Assembly (NCBI GenBank): GCA_030737875.1
Contig: CM060912.1
Coordinates: 455,642,310 to 455,706,309 of the forward strand
DNA length: 64,000 nt
Source of the DNA: Allium sativum
Lineage: Eukaryota > Streptophyta > Magnoliopsida > Asparagales > Amaryllidaceae
Direction: 5' to 3'
Below, piece by piece: positions 48,546 through 59,029 of this stretch. The position numbers and the translations under genes were made by a program. How positions within the stretch are numbered: position 1 is the first letter of the stretch; each line of letters starts with the position of its first letter. The notes below the pieces were generated by a model. That model saw nothing but the letters and a program-made list of their open reading frames with translations, ran no database searches and was not told the origin of the DNA.

Positions 48546-48944
48546 CTACTTTCTCTCACCCCCCTTTAGTCTTCAAAATCGGTCAACGAAGAAAAGAAAG
48601 AAAAAAAAACCAATCGATCCCGCTCGTTCAGCCGACATCCAACCCCTCCTCCTCCGTCGTCGCTTGAGCTAGCGCCCCCCACCTAGCCGGACCCCCTACT
48701 CTCTCCTCCCTTCTCTTCCCCCTTCCCCACCGCAAGCACCCTCGTCGAAACCCCTTCAGAACCCTACCTCCCTTAAGCCACCAGCGTCGACGATGCCCTG
48801 CCACCACCAGCGCCGCGATTTGCCCCACCCCCTCTCTCAGTTCGTCAAACACAGTAAGCTTTTTATCTTATCTTATTTTTATTTTAATTTCTCTCTTATT
48901 TAAAATATAAAACATTGAAACCATATTTAGTTTTAATGTAATAA

Positions 48945-49535
48945 AATAAAGATTATTATACATTTAATTTAGTAATAAAATTAGGATTTTTATTCATATG
49001 GCTTTGCATTAAAAATCTGATTTTTATTTGACTTTGGTTGGAAAATATAATTTTTATAGCTTATAAAGAAGTGATCTTTAAACTATAAAAGATTTGATTT
49101 TTAAACTATAAAGGGGTTTGATTTTTAATTATAAAAAGGTATGATTTTTAGTCAAATAAAAATATGATCTTTATAGTATAAACATTCAAATAAAAATATG
49201 ATCATTGTAGTATGAACATCGAGATAAAAATATGATTTTTATCAATATGAAGTAGCGTTAAAAATTGGATTTTTTTATTGTATGAGGAGCATTATAAAAA
49301 TATGATCTTTTATATGTAGGTAGAAATATAAAGATTCGATTTTTAGAATATAAAAGAAGTGATTTTCATATGAACGATATTGAAATAAAAATATGATTTT
49401 TATATTAAGGGAAGACTAAAAATATAATTTTTATATAGAATAAAAGCGTTGTAAAATATATATGAAGAAGAGATAAAATTATGATTTTTATCTATTTGAA
49501 GGAAGCAATAAAAATATAATTTTTATTTGAACAGC
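48945..49535. repeat. AT palindrome array in D 5' LTR
   Basis: About seventeen AAAAAT-ATG-ATTTTT-like units with variants such as AAAAATCTGATTTTT, at 25-45 bp intervals. Confidence 0.8.
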
Positions 49536-50504
49536 GTGAAAAGGACTGCGGTAGAATTTCAAACAGATCCAGACGGTTCAGCAGTTCAACAGCAAAGAAC
49601 GGCGGAGTGGCTACGGGCAGCGAAAGTGACAAAAGGCGAGAGCAGCGATGACTTCTACATAAGAAGAGTCGAGGCGTTTTGTTTAGCTAGTTGGTGAGAA
49701 CTTCTCACTTTTAATTTCAATTTCTAGTTAAAAATATATACTAGGATGCAGACGGTGTTTAGTAGCACCCGACACCTGTCGTCCACAGACCATGGACGAC
49801 TTGTATGTTTGTTTGTTTGATTTTGATGTGTAATTGATTGTGTGATGTGATGTGAAATGAAATAAAATATTTATGTGGTTAAAATATTTTATAGTTGAAA
49901 ATAGAATTTTTAACGTGTATTTAAAATAAATTAATATAAACAAATCGAACGATTTGTTTATATACACACATTTGAATGATATTGATTGGGACGATAAATT
50001 TTACACATCGCCCAACTACACAAATAAAATCTATGTTTGATTATTTGAAACCCCACACGGGTATTGGGATGATATATGACATACACTAATCCCAATAATT
50101 AGTTGTATGTTGATCGATTGATTGACAGACTGTTATAAGCGTTAAATATTTATATTTGATGATTATATAGTGTAGAACGCACTTTGGATGATGGTTGATG
50201 ATTTATCCTTGCTGTTATATATGTGTGCTGTAGAAAATCCATATAACTAACATTTTATGGTAATTGATTGGGCCTCATTCCATATTTGAAAAAGAAATAT
50301 TTAAATAGAATATTTGAAAAAGGAATATTTGAATAGAAATATTTGGATAGAAATATTTGAATAGAAATATTTGAAGTAGAATATTTGAATATAGAAATAT
50401 ATGGAGCCGGGTTGATTAGATTTACGCCATTTTGACGCAAACGATATTTATATCGATTGTATTCGTTTTATAAGGAATATTGAAAAGTGATTTCAAAATC
50501 GAAT

Positions 50505-50800
50505 ATTTTAAAATGAAATTCGAATTGAATTGAAACGAATTAGAATTCGAATTGAATTGAAAATAAAACGAGTTCGAATTGAAATTGAATAGAATTGAAT
50601 TTGAATAGAAAACGAATTCGAATTGAAATAAATAGAATTGAATTTGAATTGAAATTGAATCGAATTAGAATTCGAATTGAATTGAAAATAAAACGAATTC
50701 GAATTGAAATTGAATGGAATTGAAAACGAACTGAAATTGAATTAAAAATCGATTTGAATTGAAATCAATTTGAAATGAATTTAAAACGAATTTATGAGGA
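50505..50800. repeat. GAATTGAAA-type simple repeat in D 5' LTR
   Basis: Irregular iterations of CGAATTGAATTGAA and AAATTGAATTGAAAACGAA. The equivalent block in the 3' LTR (58255-58510) is shorter, accounting for much of the LTR length difference. Confidence 0.8.
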
Positions 50801-51006
50801 AAAATTCAATTTTGATTTGAATTAGAAAGAAAGTTGAAATCGTTTTGAAAACGAATTTAAAACGATTTATAAAATACGTTTTAAAAGGAAATCGACGAAG
50901 TATATATTATATATATTATATATATAATATAATGGCCTGAATAGAACGCGCCGCGCTGCGGCAGATCGTGAATTTCGACCACTGACTTCGAATGGACATT
51001 GCGGGA

Positions 51007-51104
51007 GATCCGACCGTCGGATTCCCTAAATCCGGAACCGTTGGGTTCTTATCGAAAAGATCTTTCTAACGAATATTAGAAATTAGAAATCTAACGGTTG
51101 GATT
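51007..51104 (+). other. Cluster of CCGTYGG palindromes in the LTR
   Basis: ATCCGACCGTCGGAT (51007-51021), a GGAACCGTTGGGTTC-like motif and AAATCTAACGGTTGGATTT follow one another within 100 bp. The same trio, often with the same spacing, is in P, M and, duplicated, in C. Conservation across diverged subfamilies suggests a constraint. Function unknown. Confidence 0.5.
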
Positions 51105-51111
51105 TGGAATT

Positions 51112-51321
51112 ATGTCCAAATCAAATTTGGAAAAGGTCGCTGTAAGTGTAGTTCGATGGCCGTTGATGGAAATCGACTGTACGGGCCTTGATAAAATTAT
51201 TAAAAATAGTAATAATTTGTGTAAAATCATAAGAAATGATTTGGGAAGGATTGGGATGAATAACTCCATATTAGAAAAGATAAAAATAGATTTTTATCGA
51301 AATGAACTAGTTTTGAACTAG
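51112..51321 (+). other. 69-codon open frame, D 5' LTR copy
   Basis: MSKSNLEKVAVSVVRW to FYRNELVLN. It differs from the P copies by several replacements without a stop. Unrecognised; translation not shown. Confidence 0.3.
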
Positions 51322-51874
51322 AATTATAATTCTATTTAATTTTTTAAAATAAATAAATTGAATTTAAAAAGGGTCATAAAAGTAACCAGAATTTCAAGTA
51401 ATTGAATTGGAATGGGTTTGAATCGAAATTGTCTTTGGAATATTTCGATGTTGGCTTTCGTGATTATACAGATAGCGTTATGGAAATTTGAAAGATATGT
51501 ATATATATCGTTATTTCCAATACGATATTTGTTGGTCGTAGAATTTGATATTGAATATAAGCCGATATATTTTCTATTCAGAGCCTTGTATTTAATATCA
51601 AATGTGATTTGGGTTTGTCGTGAATGGTGTCTTCATTAACACTGTTCTTAAGCCCAATTGAGAAAAAGATTAAATCTTTTTATTTGGATTTAATGAAGTA
51701 TACCAATTAAATAATATTTAATTGGAATTGAATTGGTATGGATTTTTGGGTTTATCGTGAACAGTGTTTTATATAACACTTGTCTTTAACCCGATAATTA
51801 ATGAAATGTGATTTTGGGTTGTCGTGAACGGTATCTTCAATAATACTGTTCTTAGACCCAAAGGAGTTAAGAAA

Positions 51875-53725
51875 ATCAGAAACTAACTGGAGATTAGTTA
51901 AGTTGAATGGTTTCTGGGGTATTGATCTGATGTTGGATTCGGGATTCGGCCTTCGGGATTAATACTTAGGGAATTGCTCACTTGCTAATTTACGGTTAGG
52001 GACCGATTGAAATGTGATGTGTGGGTTTATCGTGAACCGTGTTTTAAATGACACTGATTCTTTAACCCAGTTAAAGATTTAAACTAAGTGGAGTTTTAAT
52101 GAATCTTTAATTAGATTGAAAAGATCGAGAATGGAGTATCACCAGTTTTGCTCCCGGCGATAGTTAAATCTTTAATTAGATTTGAACGTGAAATGGTAAC
52201 TGAATTTACCGATAACACCGTGGTGTTAGATATGAAGTATTACCAGTTTTACTTCATGGGATGAATAGGTTGGGATTGGGAAATTAAAACAAACGATTAC
52301 TTCGGTAAGGTTCGTTAATCCCGACTAGTTTGAATTGATATTCAAAAGAAGATTAAAGAATAAATTTAAAAGAATTTATCTTTGATAAAATTAATGGGAA
52401 CCTTTCCCTAAGAATGTGAAATTTAGAAACTAACTGTAGGTTGGCTAAGAAGAATGATTTCCTGGGTATTGATCTGATGTTGGTTTCGGCCTTCGCGGTT
52501 AATATTTGGGGAATTATTCTCTTGTTAATTTACGGTTAGTGACTGATGAATTGGAATGAGGCGTATGTTGTATTTGTGTAACACTTGTTTATTATATACG
52601 CGAGTTATTCGAAAAGACCGGGTTTATCCCATTCTGAATAACTGATACAGCGATAAGTCGAAGATGAAGACGGTGGTTGAAGACCGGAGGTCTTCATGTC
52701 GTTTGGATAATTACTTATGATCTTGATTGGGCCGTACACCCAAGAGGAGGGAATCAGTTGGTGATCGTCCAGACGTACTTGGAGATCAATGGATATGTGG
52801 GGTACTAGGTGCCTCCGGTTTCGTTCAGACCTAGAACGGACTTGTAAATGGACTGTGTGTCTGACATTGGATTTTAGTCTGTGTGATTGATTTCTATTAA
52901 GTATATATCTGTTTGGCGGCGAAGAATTTATTCTCTTGCTTAACGCCCTTCTCTGAGACGTACGAGCTCAGGGGTTATATATTGATGGATATCAAACGCA
53001 TGGAGTGAATTGCCTGTGTGGCATGCCTAAGTGGCAAATGATCATGGCTTCTGTTGAAAAGCAAAGTCTTGTGGTTGATGATCAAAGCACGGCCTTTGTG
53101 GTATAGCTTTGTGTAACGTTTAATTCGCGAGTTTCACACCCGGTATGAACCAAAAACGGGAGAAGGACCTCAGGGAGGGAATGCGTTTCTTTCTAGTTAG
53201 AAGTGGCGTCAGTGGTTTTACACGCCCTGACGAGTTTGACTTATGTGGTTGTTGGTTTGCGAGGCGCCTCGGATATATCGGTGACTATGTGAAGCTAATG
53301 GAGTCATTCGTTGGCTGATTTACACCCCATGGGGCGGGGAGATCAGGCATAATAATCCACTCCGTGTGGACCGGCCCTGATGATCCAAGGGGCAGTTGCG
53401 ACTGTTCCTAAGGGGCGGACTAGAGGCTCTCGAATCGGTTAGAACGATCCCTAGCCTCGGTTCTTACCATAAATGATTACCCAACTTCCAATACGACATC
53501 TTGCGGTTTTGATTGTATACCTATATATGGCGACATAGTGGTATGGGGCATTCATGCCGCCTAATATTGATATTTATGATTGTATATAAATTCAGAAACT
53601 AACTGGAAACGAGCTAAGATGGGTGGTTTCTTGAGTATTGATCTGATGTTGGTTTCAGCCTTCGGGGTTAATACTTAGGGAATCGTTCTCTTACTAATTT
53701 GCGGTTGGAGTCTGATTAAGAATCA
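51875..53725 (+). repeat. Spaced 120-bp repeats within the D LTR
   Basis: A block running from GAAACTAACTGGAGATTAG through GGTATTGATCTGATGTTGG and CGGCCTTCGGGGTTAAT to CTAATTTACGGTTAG occurs at about 51875-52005, 52436-52545 and 53587-53720. Related blocks occur at 28555-28680 and 28915-29045 in P. A second motif, GTGTTTTAAATGACACTG with TTTAACCC, recurs nearby. Confidence 0.75.
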
Positions 53726-54352
53726 AAAGATGAAATTTGGCGTATCAAGCATTCTTTGGCTATTATAAGGTAAAAACCCTATCCTCCGGCTTGCGTTGCA
53801 TTGTGTGATAGGACCTGGATCTTATAATAGCTTCATTTTTCTTTATTTAGCATTGCGCTGTTTGTTTTATGCACTGGTATTCTTGGGAGGAAACCCGTTC
53901 CGCGTTAGCGGCGTGGTCCCTTGATTTACCTAACTTTAAAATGAAGATTTTTAACTGTTTTAGTTCTCACACCAGTCCCATGACTGACCTAGAGTTTATT
54001 ATTTTAACCTAAACTCTGGGTGCCCCTATTTTCGACACGGGCAGCTATTAGTTTTGGTTTGTCAGATTTATATTCACAGGAACCTGGTTTACAGCTGGAA
54101 TGATATCCGGAAAGCTTTGTATCCGTATATCTCCTTCAGTTGTGTATTGTATTATTTTCCGCTGCTATGTAATTTATTGTAATCTCTGATAATTTGTGGT
54201 GTATATTATTTATTCATACTCTGTATATTCTTGTATTCTGATGGAATTGTTGTAATTAACAATGAAATGTTCTTCCGTCTGCGTTCTGTTTGTGGCTTGC
54301 TCTCAACTTAATCCGCGATTTCTCGTAAGGGGAATTTCGGGTCGTTTCAATT

Positions 54353-54364
54353 TGGTATCAGAGC
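54353..54364 (+). other. Primer-binding site of element D
   Basis: TGGTATCAGAGC, a perfect match to the initiator-Met tRNA site usual in plant LTR elements, three bases after the LTR end. Confidence 0.93.
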
Positions 54365-55371
54365 TTTGGTTTACAAAGCTCAGAGAACAAGACACATTTG
54401 AACCAAACGAAGGAATTCATCAGAAATTGGATTAGTAACATCCAATGAGAATGACTCGTTAGAGATGGGATCAGTAGCATCCTAGAACGAGTGTGAAGAG
54501 TATTTTTGAATTGAAAACGAATTTTTGTTTTGAAACTCAAATCAATTATTCATATTTGATTATTTATTTATATTGATTTGGACAGTCCAGTATATAAAGA
54601 TTTTGCGTATACGTCTGATCCACGTGTATTTGAAATTTTAATATATTGGATAGATATAGAATTACACTCTAATCGCCCGGAGATGATTTTGATGGTGGAG
54701 CTCCATCATTAGAATTTATGTTCGAGTGACGATATTGGGCTTTCTATATATTTCCTATTGACTGGTGTGAGAACCAAAATTAGATAGGGCCTATGGTTGT
54801 GATTTGGCATCAAAAATCTGATTTTTAGACTATGTATCAAAGTTATGAATTTGAAAAGCTAACCAAATAATTGATTGATGGTTGTGCTGTTTGATTATGG
54901 CTTGATTAATTAAAATTTTAACCATTTAGCCAAATTGACCAAAAAGTGAATTATATTGAAATTTGGTCGCATTTGCTTGCATATACATGTACTTACATTG
55001 AACAGGTCATAGCAAAGAGGCTGGAGCAGAAGAATAAAATTGTTTGCCCGACAAATAGGTACATGTTTACCATAATTTACTATTTTGTTTGGGTGATGAT
55101 GATTTTATGAGCCGATTGGCTAGCTGCTTGGCTTTTTTTTTTTTTTTTTTTAGATCAAAGGGCCTGTATGGAAATTTCGGGATTTTCCCGGTGCTCCCCG
55201 TGCAGGGGAGGTTATGTCGAAAATTTAGGGTGTTAGCCAAATTTTTGAAAAAATTGAAAAGTTCTTAGAAACTGAAAAGTTGAAGAACTTAAGTCGTAGT
55301 GAAAATACTGGAAGTTGAGTTGATTTGTGAAACAACTTTCGGCTTTGTTCCTTTTCGGGGACGAAAAGTTT

Positions 55372-55385
55372 TAGGTGGGGGAGAT
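55372..55385 (+). other. Polypurine tract of element D
   Basis: AGGTGGGGGAGAT abuts the 3' LTR start TGTAATAACC. Confidence 0.9.
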
Positions 55386-56694
55386 TGTAATAACCCGGAA
55401 ATCTAAGCCAATTTAAAATTTTTATTTTGGCAATTTTAGTGGATTTTGATTATTTAAAATGAATTATTTTAAATAATAACGACGAGAAATTTATTTTGAA
55501 TAGAATTCGAACGTATATATTATATAGATCGTCGTTAGAATATAAATATTTATTTTAAATTATAAAAGGAATTGAAAATGGCGCGGTAGTTCGATAATTC
55601 GATTTCAAAGTTCAAATGAATGTACAAGATTCAAAATAAACCAGATTTTAGCGAAACCAAAAATAATAGAATCTAATTGAGAATATCTTTCCAACAAATC
55701 CGAAAAATTGAAATTTCATAGCGGGAATCAAAAGATATGTCCAGTTGAAAATTCAGAATAGTCGCTATGGAATTCTGGCCCTTAAAAATGGAAATTTGGC
55801 AAACGACCTCGGATTTCGACGAAACCACTTTTGTTGGATTCGCGATGTCAAATTATTGCTAGGTTTCAAATTTCATAATTTTTCGAATCGATATGTGAGC
55901 GTAGCGAAGTTAAATGCGTTTGACCAGTTTTAGTTGATTTTAGTCGACTGGAAAATAGTCATTTTTCAAACGGTCTCAAAATTCGACGAAACTAGATTTT
56001 TTAGGACCGTATCGTCAATACGAAGCTAGAAAATATTTTTCGGGAATTTTTAGAGTCTGTATGTGGCCCCCGTAAATTGAAATGTGCGTTCAAATTCAAT
56101 ATATATAGTTATATTTGGATTTTGGCGAAAACTGATCGTAACAGTCAAATTGGCCTACGAAACGTATCCCATCGTGTTCGGAATGGGGGTAATTAGCTAG
56201 GGACGACAGTCATTGGGTTTGATTTCGTGTTAGAATGAAAAAGTCAACCATTTAGAAAATAAAATAATATAAAATAAATATCTATCTTCTTCCCCCCTTC
56301 TACTTTCTCTCCCCCCCCCCCTTTAGTCTTCAAAACTGGGCAACGAAGAAAAGAAAGAAAAAAAACCAGTCGATCCCGCTCGTTCATCCGATGTCCAACA
56401 CCTCCTCCTCCGTCGCCGCTTGAGCTAGCCCCCCCCCCCACCTAGCCGGACCCCCTACTTTCTCCTCCCTTCTCTTCCCCCTTCCCCACCGCAAGCACCC
56501 CCGTCGAAACCCCTTCAAAACCCTACCTCCCCTAAGCCACCAGCGTCGACGATGCCCTGCCACCACCAGCGCCGCGATTTGCCCCACCCCCTCTCTCAGT
56601 TCGTCAAACACAATAAGCTTTTTATCTTATTTTATTTTTGTTTTTATTTCTCTCTTATTTAAAATATAAAACATTGAAACTATATTCATTTTTA

Positions 56695-57290
56695 ATGTAA
56701 TAAAATCAAGATTTTTATACATTTAATTTAGTAATAAAATTAGGATTTTTATTCATATGGCTTTGCATTAAAAATCTGATTTTTATTTGACTTTGTTTGG
56801 AAAATATAATTTTTATAGCTTATAAAGAAGTGATCTTTAAACTATAAAAGATTTGATTTTTAAACTAAAAAGTGGTTTGATTTTTAATTATAAAAAGGTA
56901 TGATTTTTAGTCATATGAAAATATGATCTTTATAGTATGAACATCGAAATAAAAATATGATCTTTATAGTATGAACATCGAGATAAAAATATGATTTTTA
57001 TCAACATTAAGTAGCGTTAAAAATTGGATTTTTTTATTGTATGAGGAGCACTATAAAAATATGATCTTTTATATGTAGGTAGAAATATAAAGATTCGATT
57101 TTTAGAATATAAAAGAAGTGATTTTCATATGAACGATATTGATATAAAAATATGATTTTTATATTAAGGGAAGACTAAAAATATAATTTTTATATAGAAT
57201 AAAAGCGTTGTAAAATATATATGAAGAAGAGATAAAAATATGATTTTTATCTATTTGAAGGAAGCAATAAAAATATAATTTTTATTTGAA
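56695..57290. repeat. AT palindrome array in D 3' LTR
   Basis: Matches the 48945-49535 array almost unit for unit. Confidence 0.8.
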
Positions 57291-58819
57291 CAGCGTGAAA
57301 AGGACTGCGGAAGAATTTCAAACAAATCCAGACGGTTCAGCAGTTCAACAGCAAAGAACGGCGGAGTGGCTACAGGCAGCGAAAGTGACAAAAGGCGAGA
57401 ACAACAATGACTTCTACATAAGAAGAGTTGAGGCGTTTGGTTTAGCTAGTCGGTGAGAACTTCTCACTTTTAATTTCAATTTCTAGTCAAAAATATATAC
57501 TAGGATGCAGACGGTGTTTAGTAGCACCCGACACCCGTCGTCCACAGACCATGAACGACTTGTATGTATGTTTGTTTGATTTTAATGTGTAATTGATTGT
57601 GTGATGTGATGTGAAATGAAATAAAATATTTATATAGTTAAAATATTTTATAGTTGAAAATAGAATTTTTAACGTGTATTTAAAATAAATTAATATAAAC
57701 AAATCCAACGATTTGTTTATATACATTTGAATGATATTGATTGGGACGATAAATTTTACACATCGCCCAACTGCACAAATAAAATCTGTGTTTGATTATT
57801 TGAAACCCCACACGGGTATTGGGATGATATATGACATACACTAATCCCAATAATTAGTTGTATGTCGATCGATTGATTGACAGACTGTTATAAGCGTTAT
57901 TTATATTTGATGCTTATACAGTGTAGAACGCACTTTGGATGATGGTTGATGATTTATCGTTGTTGTTATATATGTGTGTTGTAGAAAATTCATATAACTA
58001 ACATTTTATGGTAATTGATTGGGCCTCATTACATATTTGAAAAATAAATATTTAAATAGAATATTTGAAAAAGGAATATTTGAATAGAAATATTTGAATA
58101 GAAATATTTGAAATAGAATATTTGAATATAGAAATATATGAAGCCGGGTTGATTAGATTGACGCCATTTTGACGCAAACGATATTTATATCGATTATATT
58201 CGTTTTATAAGGAATATTGAAAAGTGATTTCAAAATCGAATATTTTAAAATGAAATTCGAATTGAATTGAAACGAATTAGAATTCGAATTGAATTGAAAA
58301 TAAAACGAATTCGAATTGAAATTGAATAGAAAACTAATTCGAATTGAAATAAATATAATTGAATTTGAATTGAAATTAAATCGAATTAGAATTCGAATTG
58401 AAAATAAAATGAATTCGAATTGAAATTGAATGGAATTGAAAACGAACAGAAATTGAATTAAAAATCGATTTGAATTGAAATCAATTTGAAATGAATTTAA
58501 AACGAATTTATGAGGAAAAATTCAATTTTGATTTGAATTTGAAAGGAAGTTGAAATCATTTTGAAAACGAATTTAAAATGATTTATAAAATACGTTTTAA
58601 AAGGAAATCGACGAAGTATATATTATATATATAATATAATGGCCTGAATAGAACGCGCCGCGCTGCGGCAGTTCGTGAATTTCGGCCATTGACTTCGAAT
58701 GGACATTGCGGGAGATCCAACCGTCGGATTCTCCTAAAACCGGAACCGTTGGGTTCGTATCGAAAAGAGCTTTCTAACGAATATTAGAAATTAGAAATCT
58801 AACAGTTGGATTTGGAATT

Positions 58820-59029
58820 ATGTCCAAATCAAATTTGGAAAAGGTCGCTGTAAGTGCAGTTCGATGGTCGTTGATGGAAATCGACTGTACGGGCCTTGAT
58901 AAAATTATTAAAAATAGTAATAATTTGTGTAAAATCATAAGAAATGATTTGGGAAGGATTGGGATGAATAACTCCATATTTGAAAAGATAAAAATAGATT
59001 TTTATCGAAATGAACTAGTTTTAAACTAG
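58820..59029 (+). other. 69-codon open frame, D 3' LTR copy
   Basis: MSKSNLEKVAVSAVRW to FYRNELVLN, with three replacements relative to the 5' LTR copy and no stop. See 28005 and 51112. Confidence 0.3.

Larger units (their letters stand above)
47633..54349 (+). repeat. Element D, 5' LTR (6717 bp)
   Basis: It contains, in order: a U3-like part of about 0.9 kb; TATA near 48521; a CT-rich leader (48531-48850); an AT palindrome array (48945-49535); the GTGAGAACTTCTCAC palindrome (49694-49708); hairpins (49778-49958); GAATTGAAATTGAA-rich simple repeats (50510-50790); CCGACCGTCGG-type palindromes (51007-51104); and three spaced copies of a block of about 120 bp. No protein domain is present. Confidence 0.93.
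54350..55385 (+). mobile_element. Element D internal region (1036 bp), no coding domain
   Basis: It runs from LTR end to polypurine tract. All frames are short or closed. It is collinear with the P internal region, with best conservation around GAACAGGTCATAGCAAAGAG (about 54998) and at the polypurine-proximal 60 bases. A T-run lies at about 55133-55151. Confidence 0.9.
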
